56,254 nucleotides of DNA from positions 1 through 56,254 of the forward strand of contig JAFRPH010000058.1 in NCBI GenBank assembly GCA_017429205.1, in the 5' to 3' direction. The translations under genes and the position numbers were made by a program. How positions within the stretch are numbered: position 1 is the first letter of the stretch; every line of letters starts with the position of its first letter. The notes beneath the pieces were generated by a model. That model worked only from the letters and a program-made list of their open reading frames with translations, ran no database searches and had not been told where the DNA came from. This document shows positions 26,869-34,978 of the stretch, piece after piece. Origin of the DNA: Bacteroidales bacterium (GTDB lineage Bacteria; Bacteroidota; Bacteroidia; Bacteroidales; UBA932).

Positions 26869-28227
26869 ATGCATGAATTGAAATGCCCCAAGTGCGGAAG
26901 TGTTTTCCAGGTCAACGAAGCCGACTACGCTTCCATCGTTTCCCAGGTCCGGGGAACCGAGTTTGACGCCGAGATCCAGCGCCGGATCGCGGAGCTGCAT
27001 CAGCAGGAAGAAGCCCGTCGGCAGGCGCGAGAGGCGCAGGCCGGCCAGGCGCACCAGCAGGAACTGTCCGCCAAGGACAAGGTCATCAGTGAGAAAGACG
27101 GCGAGATTCTCCGCCTGAAGGCGGAACTCGGCGCTATGGGCGACCGCCAGAAGCTGGCCGTCAGCAACGCCGTCACCGACAAGGACAAGGAAATCGCCGA
27201 CCTGAAGGCAACCCTCGTCAAGAAGGAAAGCGACATCCAGGTCGCCCTCCTTCAGGAGCAGCAGAAGGCCCAGGCTTCCCTCCAGAAGAAGGACGCCGAA
27301 ATCGCCGATCTCCGCTCGCAGTCCCAGCTGGCCGCGCAGCAGGCCGCGCTCCAAGAAGAAAATGTTCGCAAGGAGTACGACGTCCGGCTGAAGCTGGCCA
27401 AGGAGGAAATCGAGCGCCTGAAGGACTTCCGGCAGCGGCTATCCACCAAAATGGTGGGCGAGACCCTCGAGGCGCACTGCAGCAACACCTTCAACGGCGA
27501 GATGCGGCCGATGTTCCCGAAGGCCTATTTCGAGAAGGACAATGACGCTTCCGGCGGCAGCAAGGGCGACTTCATCTTCCGCGATTACGAGGACGGCGTG
27601 GAATACATCTCCATTATGTTCGAGATGAAGAACGAAAACGACGAGACCGCCACCAAGCACAAGAACGAAGACTTCTTCAAGAAGCTGGATGCGGACCGCA
27701 ACGGCAAGGGCTGCGAGTACGCCGTGCTCGTCTCCACCCTGGAGCCGGACAGCGAGCTGTACAACCAAGGTATTGTCGATGTTTCCCATCGCTATCCCAA
27801 GATGTACGTGATCCGTCCGCAGTTCTTCCGGCCGATGATCATGCTTCTGGTCAATGCGGCCAAGAAGATGGCCGGCATCAAGAAGGAACTGGACATCGCC
27901 CGCCGCCAGTCCGACGACGTGACCAACTTCGAGCAGCAACTCAATGACTTCAAGGAAGCCTTCGGCCGCAACTACCGTCTCGCCAGCGACAAGTTCAAGA
28001 CCGCCATCGACGAGATCGACAAGTCCATCGCGCATCTCCAGAAGATCAAGGATGCCCTGATCGGTTCGGAGAACAACCTTCGCCTCGCGAACGACAAGGC
28101 CGACGCCCTCACCATCAAGAAGCTCACCAAGGGCAATGAAACGATGACCAAGGCGTTCGCCGACGCCAAGGCGGCCCGTGAAGCCGCTGAGCGCGAGGCC
28201 GGCCCCGACGATCAGGACCAGCCGTAG
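26869..28227 (+). CDS. DUF2130 family protein (zinc ribbon, coiled coil, nuclease-like)
   Basis: 452 aa. An N-terminal half zinc-ribbon ([15 protein letters not shown]) is followed by a long coiled coil (about 40-200, Glu/Gln/Ala-rich) and a globular domain at about 205-350 containing [26 protein letters not shown], whose D...E-x-K pattern resembles a PD-(D/E)xK nuclease. A second coiled coil ends the protein. This matches the DUF2130 family, whose role is not established, although a DNA-processing function is often proposed. It is the last gene of the helicase operon and its stop lies 12 nt from the end of the convergent ClpX-like gene, with a shared hairpin. Confidence 0.82.
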   Translation: MHELKCPKCGSVFQVNEADYASIVSQVRGTEFDAEIQRRIAELHQQEEARRQAREAQAGQAHQQELSAKDKVISEKDGEILRLKAELGAMGDRQKLAVSNAVTDKDKEIADLKATLVKKESDIQVALLQEQQKAQASLQKKDAEIADLRSQSQLAAQQAALQEENVRKEYDVRLKLAKEEIERLKDFRQRLSTKMVGETLEAHCSNTFNGEMRPMFPKAYFEKDNDASGGSKGDFIFRDYEDGVEYISIMFEMKNENDETATKHKNEDFFKKLDADRNGKGCEYAVLVSTLEPDSELYNQGIVDVSHRYPKMYVIRPQFFRPMIMLLVNAAKKMAGIKKELDIARRQSDDVTNFEQQLNDFKEAFGRNYRLASDKFKTAIDEIDKSIAHLQKIKDALIGSENNLRLANDKADALTIKKLTKGNETMTKAFADAKAAREAAEREAGPDDQDQP

Positions 28228-28231
28228 AAAG

Positions 28232-28271
28232 CCCGCCCGTCAGACGGCCCTGGCAGGGCCGTTCGGGCGGG
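28232..28271. terminator. Large hairpin between convergent DUF2130 and ClpX-like genes
   Basis: CCCGCCCG (28232-28239) pairs with CGGGCGGG (28264-28271), and ACGGCCCT (28244-28251) with AGGGCCGT (28255-28262) around GGC. The hairpin overlaps the last codons of the ClpX-like gene. Its position suggests a bidirectional transcription end, although a T-run is lacking. Confidence 0.55.
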
Positions 28272-29316
28272 TGCCGAGAATCATTTCGCGGGTTACGACA
28301 ATCTCCCGTTCGCCTTTCATAAAGGCGGCCTTCGGGGCCGCGAACATAAGGTCGCGCATGGCCTTTTCCATTATGCTGCGCAGGCCGCGCGCACCCGTGC
28401 CCAGGTCCGTTGCGAGCTGCGCGGCCGCGGAAATCGCCTCGGGCTCAAAGGTCAGCGTGATTCCATCCTCGCGGAAAAGCTCCGTGTACTGGCTCACCAG
28501 GTTGTTCTTGGGTTTGGTCAGGATATTCTCCAACGCCGTCGTGTCGAGCGGATCGACATACGTGACCACCGGGAATCGGCCCACGAACTCGGGAATCAGT
28601 CCGAAATCGCGCAGGTCCTGGGCCGTCACGTCCGCATAAGGGTTGCCGCCATCCTGCGCGGACGTCGCATTGCCAAAGCCGATTCGGTTCTGGTCCCGTC
28701 CAGTCCGCCGCTCCACGATTCCGTCCAGGCCCACGAAAGCGCCCGAGCCGATAAACAGGATATCGGTCGTGTCCAGGTAAATGAGCGGCTGCTCCGGGTG
28801 CTTGCGCCCGCCTTGGGGCTGGACGCCCATTCGGTGCCCTTCGACCATTTTCAGGAGCCCCTGTTGGACACACTCGCCCGACACGTCCCGCGTGATCGAC
28901 ACACCCGCCTCGCGCTTGGCAATCTTGTCCACTTCGTCGATAAAGACGATTCCGGTGCGGGCCCTCTCAACGTCGTAATCGCAGTTCATAAGCAGGCCCG
29001 AAAGCAGGCTCTCCACGTCGTCTCCGACATAGCCCGAGGCCGTGATCGAGGTCGCGCTCCCGATATAGAAGGGGACGCCGAGCATTTTCGCTATGGTCTT
29101 GACCAGCATCGTCTTGCCGCAGCCTGTGGGCCCCAGCAGCAGGATATTGCTCTTCTCCACGTCCGCCCCGCGCTCGGGGTCGTCCTTGTGGAGAATTCGT
29201 TTGTAATGGTTGTACACCGCCACGGAGAGAGTCCGCTTGGCCTCCTCCTGTCCGACCACGTGCTTGTCAAGGTAGGCCTTGATCTGGTCGGGTCTTTTCA
29301 ATTGAATCTTTCTCAT
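28240..29316 (-). CDS. ClpX-like AAA+ unfoldase lacking the zinc domain (copy 1)
   Basis: 358 aa, against about 420 for ClpX; the N-terminal zinc-binding dimerisation domain is absent. All other ClpX hallmarks are visible: Walker A GPTGCGKT, Walker B GIVFIDEVDKIAKR, pore loop GYVG, RKH loop (GGRKHPEQ), the ClpP-docking tripeptide IGF (NRIGFGNA), arginine finger GLIPEFVGRFPV and sensor 2 GARGLRSI. It could therefore still unfold proteins and dock to ClpP, but with different substrate or adaptor choice. It lies 42 nt downstream of the sigma gene 29359-29871. The start at 29316 (MRKIQLKRPDQIK) is used; an upstream start would enter the palindrome between the genes. Confidence 0.87.
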   Translation of the reverse strand: MRKIQLKRPDQIKAYLDKHVVGQEEAKRTLSVAVYNHYKRILHKDDPERGADVEKSNILLLGPTGCGKTMLVKTIAKMLGVPFYIGSATSITASGYVGDDVESLLSGLLMNCDYDVERARTGIVFIDEVDKIAKREAGVSITRDVSGECVQQGLLKMVEGHRMGVQPQGGRKHPEQPLIYLDTTDILFIGSGAFVGLDGIVERRTGRDQNRIGFGNATSAQDGGNPYADVTAQDLRDFGLIPEFVGRFPVVTYVDPLDTTALENILTKPKNNLVSQYTELFREDGITLTFEPEAISAAAQLATDLGTGARGLRSIMEKAMRDLMFAAPKAAFMKGEREIVVTREMILGTRPNGPARAV

Positions 29317-29332
29317 ACAAGCTATTAATACA

Positions 29333-29344
29333 CTCCGATCGGAG
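29333..29344. repeat. 12-bp perfect palindrome between sigma and ClpX-like genes
   Basis: CTCCGATCGGAG is fully self-complementary and sits in the 42-nt gap before the ClpX-like start. It could be a binding site for a dimeric regulator. Confidence 0.4.
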
Positions 29345-29358
29345 AAATCTTCCACTTC

Positions 29359-29871
29359 CTAGGCGGCGACATCTTCAAGTCTCCGCCTTACATGGTATAC
29401 GGCCATGCAGGCGCCCTGCTTGGTCAGGCCTTCACGCTCTGCAATCTCCTCGTTGTCAAGTCCGTCCACCAAGTACAGCAGTATCCGCTTGTCGCGTTCC
29501 TGCTTCAGTCGGTTGTACATCTTCTCCACCACTTCGTCCATCAGCAGCTGCCTGTCGGCACGGTCGTCCGCCACTATGCCTTCCGCCAGTTTCTCCACGT
29601 CGTCGTTCCAGCATCCGCCCACGTCCTCCCGCTTCCGCTTCGCCCTCGCCGCATCGTTCACGGCATTCTTGGCAATGGTCCATACCCAGCCAAACACAGT
29701 CCCTTTGTCAGGGTTATAGCTTTCCCTTGCACGCCACATCTTCGTCACAACCTCCGCCACAATGTCTTCTACTTCTGCTTCCGTAAAAAAGCAGGCAAAC
29801 GTCTTGTTGGCATACGCCTTCACGGCCTTGGCGGCCATCTCCCAATAGTCTTTTGGCTGGATGTTCAACAT
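29359..29871 (-). CDS. ECF-like sigma factor, copy 1
   Basis: 170 aa. Region 2 is at about 35-80 (DIVAEVVTKMWRARESYNPD, then FGWVWTIAKNAVNDAARAKRKRE) and region 4 at about 125-165 (RILLYLVDGLDNEEIAEREG, then GLTKQGACMAVYHVRRRL), with an acidic linker between. Length and layout are those of a small ECF-type sigma factor without an extra domain. It is about the same size as, and clearly related to, the sigma factor at 39442-39954; the one at 30791-31315 is more distant. No anti-sigma factor is encoded next to it; instead a ClpX-like unfoldase follows by 42 nt. Confidence 0.85.
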   Translation of the reverse strand: MLNIQPKDYWEMAAKAVKAYANKTFACFFTEAEVEDIVAEVVTKMWRARESYNPDKGTVFGWVWTIAKNAVNDAARAKRKREDVGGCWNDDVEKLAEGIVADDRADRQLLMDEVVEKMYNRLKQERDKRILLYLVDGLDNEEIAEREGLTKQGACMAVYHVRRRLEDVAA

Positions 29872-29875
29872 GTTG

Positions 29876-30017
29876 GTTTGTAATGTGTTACTAGTTTAAG
29901 TATGTGTTTCGTTTTGCGTAGATTCCCTGGACGAGAGCGCAAAGAGGCCTCGCCGGAATCGACCGGAAAGTGGACAAGGAAAGTATGTAGGGTTGGTTAC
30001 TTGACAGTAGACATATG
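29876..30017 (-). promoter_or_regulatory. Homologous upstream region of sigma copy 1
   Basis: This region aligns along its length with that of sigma copy 3. On the minus strand CTGTCAAGTAACC is about 125 nt before the ATG and AACTAGTAAC about 20 nt before it, and a CTCGCCGG/CCGG segment lies between. The same -125 block (CTGTCAGATAACC) and leader (AACTTAGTAAC) occur at equal spacing in copy 3. A consensus -7 box at the copy 3 position is replaced by AATCTACG here. Confidence 0.6.
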
Positions 30018-30099
30018 TGTGTCCTTTACGCAAAAAGCGTGCCAGCGCATCGCTTGGGGGAGGCGTTCTTCATCTATCCCTCTCTCGAACCCCCACCGG

Positions 30100-30657
30100 T
30101 TACGCCGCCTTGGAGATTTCCTCTTCGTAGCGCTTGCGCGTGAGAACGTAGCGGTCCAGGAGGCTGTCGTCGAGGAAGCGGCGCTCTTTCTGCTCGGGAG
30201 CCTGGTCCTCGTAGACGAACCCGCAACGGGTGGCGACGCCGAGGGAGCCGCGGTTGGTGGGCAGAATCTCCAGGGTGAGTTTGCCGATGGACGGCTCCCC
30301 GAAGAGCGAGTCTCGCAGGGCGCAGACCGCCTCCGTCATATACCCGTTCCCACGGGCGGCGGCACAGAGGAGATAGCCCAGCTCGACGGTGTCCGGCGCC
30401 TCGCCCGACAATCTCGGGGACTTCGCCTGCACGAGGCCGAAGAACTGTCCCGATTCGCGGTCGACGATGGAGAACTGGCATACATCGCCGGAGAACAGGC
30501 CCCACAGGATGAAGCTTTCCGCTTCCTCCTCGTCCTCAAACTGCGGCAGATCCGCCCACCAGGCCGTATCCGGTTCGGCGAGCATGTCATAGATGTCAAT
30601 GGCATCGTCCGGTCGGCACGGACGGAGCTGGAGGCGCGGGGTGTTGATGATGTGCAT
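30100..30657 (-). CDS. GNAT-family N-acetyltransferase
   Basis: 185 aa. The RimJ/RimL-type opening INTPRLQLRPCRPDDAIDIY and the acetyl-CoA loop AAARGNGYMTEAVCALRDS are clear, followed by LTLEILPTNRGSLGVATRCGF, the motif B/terminal region. It should transfer acetyl from acetyl-CoA to an amine such as a protein N-terminus or a small molecule; the substrate is unknown. It lies 133 nt downstream of sigma copy 2 on the same strand and may be its target or operon partner. A small CAGAGGG/CCCTCTG hairpin lies near 30700 in the gap. Confidence 0.85.
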   Translation of the reverse strand: MHIINTPRLQLRPCRPDDAIDIYDMLAEPDTAWWADLPQFEDEEEAESFILWGLFSGDVCQFSIVDRESGQFFGLVQAKSPRLSGEAPDTVELGYLLCAAARGNGYMTEAVCALRDSLFGEPSIGKLTLEILPTNRGSLGVATRCGFVYEDQAPEQKERRFLDDSLLDRYVLTRKRYEEEISKAA

Positions 30658-30790
30658 ATTGTCTTTCGGTTTGTTGCAATAACTCGCGGGGCCTGAAGTA
30701 TTCAGAGGGGAGCCCTCTGGATTATATACCTTTTTGCCGGGACTATATTTCTAAATATGTCAGAATTGATCATCATACCGGACGTCCTTC

Positions 30791-31315
30791 CTACCCCGCC
30801 AACCCTTTGAGGCGTTGGCGGAGTCGGAACACGACCATATAGACTTGATTGACGGGGATGTCTTCGCGCCGAGCGATTTCTTCGGAATCAAGGCCGTCGG
30901 CCAGATAGAGCAGAAAGCGCTTGTCGCGCGCGCTCTTGAGCTCGCCGAGATAGTAGTCGAGTCTGTCGTCGCATAGCAGCTGCTCGTCCGCCCTGAATGG
31001 GGCGTCCGGAAGGCGGTAGATGCCGCCTCCCACTTTCTCGATGTCGCCCGAGATTCCGAGCCGCTTGAACTTGGCGTTCACGGCGTCCAGGATACAGTTC
31101 TGGGAGATACGCCACACCCAGGAGAAAAACTGACCCTTGGCAGGGTCGAAGGAAGCGCGGGCTTCCCACATCTTGGTCACGACAGTCGCAATGATGTCGT
31201 CGATGTCTTCCGACGTGAAAACGCCCGAGTAGCGCTTCCCGATATAGCTTGCGACCGCCTTGGTCGCCATCGGCCAGAAGTCGGCCGGATTCAGAGAGTT
31301 GAAGTTCTTTCCCAT
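30791..31315 (-). CDS. ECF-like sigma factor, copy 2
   Basis: 174 aa. Region 2 is at about 35-80 (DIDDIIATVVTKMWEARASF, then FSWVWRISQNCILDAVNAKF) and region 4 at about 130-170 (RFLLYLADGLDSEEIARRED, then NQVYMVVFRLRQRLKG). It has the same build as copies 1 and 3, but the sequence is clearly diverged, particularly in the linker. No anti-sigma gene is adjacent. A ClpX-like gene ends 344 nt upstream and a GNAT gene follows downstream. The leader contains AACTAGTAAC like the other two. Confidence 0.85.
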   Translation of the reverse strand: MGKNFNSLNPADFWPMATKAVASYIGKRYSGVFTSEDIDDIIATVVTKMWEARASFDPAKGQFFSWVWRISQNCILDAVNAKFKRLGISGDIEKVGGGIYRLPDAPFRADEQLLCDDRLDYYLGELKSARDKRFLLYLADGLDSEEIARREDIPVNQVYMVVFRLRQRLKGLAG

Positions 31316-31659
31316 TGGCTAAGTGGTTTTAAAACAGTTGGTTACTAGTTTGTTAACAGCAGGGCGCAGGGAGGCCAGGACGCAGTGCGGCCCGTCCGGG
31401 TGTGGCCCAGAGTGAGAATACACGGGTGTGTGGGAAGTTATGCGGTTAGAGACTGCCGACGCCGACACCGCGCCCGACCACTGCTAGCAACGTGGTCGTT
31501 CGGGGGAGGGAATCGGCTTGGGAGGAACTGTTATGAGATAAGGGTGCTCAGAGAGCTTCTTTCTTGAATCATGGTGCAAATGTACGCAAAAAAATCGAGA
31601 TTTCCAAATTTTTTGCGCAAAATCCACGCAAACGACGGAGCCCCTTCGACCCGCCCTGG
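31316..31659. other. 344-nt gap: sigma copy 2 leader and ClpX-like 3' end
   Basis: No gene is supported. On the minus strand it holds GTCGGCAGTCTCTAACC about 130 nt before the sigma ATG, matching the GTCnnCnGTC..TAACC pattern of the other two sigma genes, AACTAGTAAC at about 35 nt, and the hairpin at 31585-31617. No exact TAnnTTTG box lies in the expected place. Confidence 0.5.
31585..31617 (-). terminator. Probable terminator after the second ClpX-like gene
   Basis: CGCAAAAAA (31585-31593) pairs with TTTTTTGCG (31609-31617). It lies 43 nt after the stop at 31660 on the minus strand, so an A/T-rich stem with a T-run arm fits termination. The loop of 15 nt is long. Confidence 0.4.
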
Positions 31660-32760
31660 TTATGCCGGGTCCTGGAGGGCCAGCTCCACGGTCTTTCCGG
31701 TGATCCGGATGCTCTTCTTGCCCTGGCTCGCGAGGAGCGGGGCGTTGAACATGATGTCGCGCATCACGCGTTCCATGATGCCTCGCAGGGCGCGGGCGCC
31801 GGTGCCCGACTCGCAGGCCTGCTCGGCGATGGTGTGGAGGGCTTTCCGGTCGAAGTCGAGCCGGACGCCGTCCGATTCCAGCAGGGCCGTGTACTGGCGC
31901 ACGAGCGCGTTCTTGGGCTCGGTCAGGATCTGCTCCAGGGCCTTCGCGTTCAGGGGCTCCACATAGGAGATCACCGGGAATCGGCCCACGAGTTCGGGGA
32001 TGAGCCCATACGAGATCAGGTCGCGGGGCTGAACTTTTCCGTACAGGCTGCCCTTCGACAGGGGAGCCGCCGTCTGCTCGTTAAAGCCGATGCGCTGCGC
32101 GCCCTTCCCGATGCGTCCGGAGACGATCTTGTCGATGCCGACGAATGCACCGGACAGGATGAAGAGGATGTTCTTCGTGTTGATGCGGATGCAGTCCGCG
32201 TACGGGTGCTTCCGTCCGCCCTGGGCCTGCACGCCCACGATATCTCCCTCCACAATCTTCAGGAGGGACTGCTGGACGCACTCGCCGGACACGTCGCGGG
32301 TGATGGACGGGTTCTCGTCCTTCTTGGCGATCTTGTCGCCTTCGTCCAGCATCACGATGCCGTACTCCGCCCGGGAGACGTCGTAGTCGCAGTTGCGGAG
32401 CAGGCCCACCAGGCACTCTTCCACGTCCGAGCCCACATACCCGCTCGCGGTGAGCTTCGTGCAGTCCTGGATATGGAACGGGACATCCAGCAGCTTCGCA
32501 AGGGTCTGGACGAGGTACGTCTTGCCGCAGCCCGTCTCTCCGAGCAGGATGACATTGGATTTCTCCAGTTCCACGTCGCCGGCGCCCAGCAGGCTGTCCG
32601 TCACGCGCTTGTAGTGGTTGTAGGCCGCCACGGAGAGGGTGATTTTCGCCTCCTCCTGGCCGATGACGTACTGGTCCAGGCCGGCCTTGATCTGGTCGGG
32701 CCGCAGGATCTTGAGGCCCGTGTGGTTCACTGTGTTGTTCTTGGTATTGCTTTTTGTCAT
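31660..32760 (-). CDS. ClpX-like AAA+ unfoldase lacking the zinc domain (copy 2)
   Basis: 366 aa, without the N-terminal zinc domain of ClpX. Walker A GETGCGKT, pore loop GYVG, RKH loop (GGRKHPYA), ClpP-docking IGF (QRIGFNEQ), GLIPELVGRFPV and GARALRGI are all present. The Walker B reads GIVMLDEGDKIAKK, with Gly in place of the usual Ile/Val after DE. It is related to copy 1 but clearly divergent, so the two are old paralogues rather than a recent duplication. A TTG at 32766 is a less likely start than the ATG at 32760. It lies at the end of a three-gene minus-strand operon. Confidence 0.87.
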   Translation of the reverse strand: MTKSNTKNNTVNHTGLKILRPDQIKAGLDQYVIGQEEAKITLSVAAYNHYKRVTDSLLGAGDVELEKSNVILLGETGCGKTYLVQTLAKLLDVPFHIQDCTKLTASGYVGSDVEECLVGLLRNCDYDVSRAEYGIVMLDEGDKIAKKDENPSITRDVSGECVQQSLLKIVEGDIVGVQAQGGRKHPYADCIRINTKNILFILSGAFVGIDKIVSGRIGKGAQRIGFNEQTAAPLSKGSLYGKVQPRDLISYGLIPELVGRFPVISYVEPLNAKALEQILTEPKNALVRQYTALLESDGVRLDFDRKALHTIAEQACESGTGARALRGIMERVMRDIMFNAPLLASQGKKSIRITGKTVELALQDPA

Positions 32761-32785
32761 AGGCAAATGGTTTTAATGGTTTGAC

Positions 32786-33112
32786 TTAGGCGCAGTAGTG
32801 GAACCCTTCCGGAACCAGTCCGAACAGGTTCTTGAACTGGTTGGACACGTTGTGCCGGGTATGGTACCGGGCTCCGTTTCCTTCCAGCTTGCTGCGTTTG
32901 GCATTTTTCCGCAGGCTCTGGGCCTCGCGCTTCTCCACGATGCGGCGGATTTTGCGGCAGCAGGCATTGTCCTCGATGCCGATGCTCACGTCGCCAAGCC
33001 GTTTCCCGTCCAGGAAGGCGAGCGGCTCGCCGGCCAGTTTCCGGGTCCGGTTGCGGATGTACTTGAGTTCACAGAAGCGGACGAAGTTGTTTTCAGGATT
33101 CTCCATAAGCAT
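32786..33112 (-). CDS. Small basic hypothetical protein
   Basis: 108 aa, Arg/Lys/Asn-rich, with no membrane segment. A conserved-looking centre (KKLAGEPLAFLDGKRLGDVS-like) precedes a basic stretch, and the end reads NLFGLVPEGFHYCA. I do not recognise it; the charge suggests nucleic-acid or protein binding. It lies 25 nt before the ClpX-like start and 58 nt after the preceding gene, so the three probably form one operon. The start could also be the ATG at 33106. Confidence 0.6.
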   Translation of the reverse strand: MLMENPENNFVRFCELKYIRNRTRKLAGEPLAFLDGKRLGDVSIGIEDNACCRKIRRIVEKREAQSLRKNAKRSKLEGNGARYHTRHNVSNQFKNLFGLVPEGFHYCA

Positions 33113-33170
33113 TGGGTTATTGTGTTTAGTGTAGGTGCTTAGAATAGTACTTGGAAAAGCCGAATCTCTT

Positions 33171-33941
33171 TCATGCCAGAATGGTGGATTCATCGATATC
33201 GTCCAGCTCTTCCAGCCTTTTCAGTTTTTCGTGGAGCGGAATCTCGAACCAGTAATCCTCGTATCCCAAGAATTGCCGGTCGGGGAGGTAGAGGCTGCCG
33301 TCCGCGTCCTCCGTCAGGAGGGGATGGGTACAGACCCGGACCCGGATGTGGTCGATCGTTCGTCCGTCCTGGTTGAGGGTTTTCTGCTCGGCGACCTCGT
33401 AGTCCACGTACCGATACGGAATCGGGCGGAGAACCCGTTCAAGCAGCAGTTCCTCATCGTCCTCGAAGAGGTGCTCCGGGTTCGCCGGCATGGGGATGAC
33501 GAAGGGATGGTCAGGACTGCATCCCAGGTTGGAGGTGTCATACTCCGCGTACTGCGCCAGGACGGTGTTTCCATCCCAGTCCAGGAAGTCGTCGACCAGA
33601 TCGTCCTCCTCCCGCTGCTCGATGTACATTTCGTCTTCGTCCATCAGGCAGCCCCCGAACTCCGGGCCCAGGGCGGGCTCGTCCTCCGGGGTGAGCAGCC
33701 AGTCGGCCTTTCCGCTCTTGCGGAGGGCGTACAGGGCCATTTCCTCGTTCCGCTCGCACCCGATTCCGTTCCGGTAGTACCGGGCCAGTTGCGCCCACGC
33801 GTCGGGCTCTTCGGAGCCGTCGGCGGCAAAGCTGATCATTCGGAAGGCGCACTCGGGCGAGATCTCGCCGCGGTTGAGAAGGTTGTTGGTTTCGCGGACA
33901 AGCCGCACGACAGGGGTCGTTGTAGTAGTCTTCATTGGCAT
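33171..33941 (-). CDS. Acidic hypothetical protein with one Sel1-like repeat
   Basis: 256 aa and very acidic. A Sel1/TPR-like unit is visible at about 40-75 (DAWAQLARYYRNGIGCERNE, then EMALYALRKSGKADWLL). Sel1 repeats form helical hairpins that bind partner proteins. The remainder is not recognised. It is the first gene of the operon with a small basic protein and a ClpX-like unfoldase, so it may be an adaptor or regulator of that unfoldase. ATG codons at 33941 and 33935 are both possible. Confidence 0.68.
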   Translation of the reverse strand: MPMKTTTTTPVVRLVRETNNLLNRGEISPECAFRMISFAADGSEEPDAWAQLARYYRNGIGCERNEEMALYALRKSGKADWLLTPEDEPALGPEFGGCLMDEDEMYIEQREEDDLVDDFLDWDGNTVLAQYAEYDTSNLGCSPDHPFVIPMPANPEHLFEDDEELLLERVLRPIPYRYVDYEVAEQKTLNQDGRTIDHIRVRVCTHPLLTEDADGSLYLPDRQFLGYEDYWFEIPLHEKLKRLEELDDIDESTILA

Positions 33942-34268
33942 TTCATTTTTAGAGTCAATCAATAATTAGAGATAAGTATCCAAGGCAGGGTCGACAAACC
34001 TTGCCTGGTCGAGCATCTTCCGGAGATCCGGAATGGGAGGGGAGCAGCCGCGCCGTCCCGGCAACCTTGATCCGATGCCAAGGTCGCTCGAAACTAATTC
34101 AGCGGTTCTGTGAAAATTTTATGAGGCCGGGGTGCCTTGCGGGCGACGCACCGGGAGAGATATGAAGTCGTTCATAGGCGGTCGATTTCCGTTTGACAGG
34201 ACAAATGTATACGGAATGTTTGGATCCGCCAAAAAAATGTGATTTCGGGTGGAACTCTTTACTTGTTA
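33942..34268. other. 327-nt gap with two hairpins
   Basis: No gene seen. AGGCAGGGT (33983-33991) pairs with ACCTTGCCT (33998-34006) with one wobble, and TTCCGGA (34018-34024) pairs with TCCGGAA (34027-34033). They lie 40-90 nt upstream of the Sel1-like gene, in its likely leader. No exact TAnnTTTG box is found there. Confidence 0.45.
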
Positions 34269-34808
34269 TTACCGAGAATGGGGGAGGATTCTTTCAAGCG
34301 TGTGGATTTTCGTGGCTTTTTCCGCCCGTTCGCGTCGATATCTTTCTCTTTCGGCCCTTCGCTCTTCTTTCCTTTGATTGAAGAGCTCGCCGTTCTCCTT
34401 GATCTCCTTTGCGACCCTGAACACGGTTTCGTCAAGCCGGCTTTTCTCCAGTTCGCACTCCCACACGATGATGACGCTCCAGCCTTTCGCTTCCAGCTTC
34501 CGCCACACCTCCTGGTCCCGCTCCTGGTTCCGGCTCACCTTCGTCGTCCAGAACTCCGTGTTCGTCTTGGGGACCGTATAGTTCTTGCATCCTTTGTGTC
34601 CATGCCAGAAGCAGCCGTGGACGAAAACGGCCGTGCGGTATCTCGGCAGGACGATATCCGGGCTCCCTGGCAGTCGCTTGTCGTTTATTCGATAGCGGAA
34701 TCCCAGGCGCCAAAGGGCATAACGCAGACGCAGCTCCGGCTTGGTGGAGGAGGAGTGGATCTGCGACATCACGTGATGCCGCTGTTCGGGGGTGAAGATG
34801 TCGGGCAT
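34269..34808 (-). CDS. vsr: Very short patch repair (Vsr-type) endonuclease
   Basis: 179 aa. The family signature is plain: MPDIFTPEQRHHVMSQIHSSSTKPELRLR at the start, then GSPDIVLPRYRTAVFVHGCFWHGH with the catalytic Asp and the metal-binding His/Cys residues, then GWSVIIVWECELEKS. Vsr nicks DNA at T:G mismatches left by deamination of 5-methylcytosine and normally sits next to a cytosine methyltransferase. None is encoded in this window. The C-terminal 30 residues form an extra charged tail. The start at 34808 follows a near-match box TATTTTCG. Confidence 0.9.
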   Translation of the reverse strand: MPDIFTPEQRHHVMSQIHSSSTKPELRLRYALWRLGFRYRINDKRLPGSPDIVLPRYRTAVFVHGCFWHGHKGCKNYTVPKTNTEFWTTKVSRNQERDQEVWRKLEAKGWSVIIVWECELEKSRLDETVFRVAKEIKENGELFNQRKEERRAERERYRRERAEKATKIHTLERILPHSR

Positions 34809-34978
34809 GCGGGTTTTTCTTGAGCGAAAATAGCGAATTCCGGGGACAATACCAACTCTGAGGGCGGTGGGAAGGTCGACGAACCACCCTGCGACTGAAA
34901 GATGCGAGGATCCAGTCCGTCGAAAAAAGTGATCCTCTGCGTGAAATAACCCCGTGACTTTCACGTATTATTAGGTGT

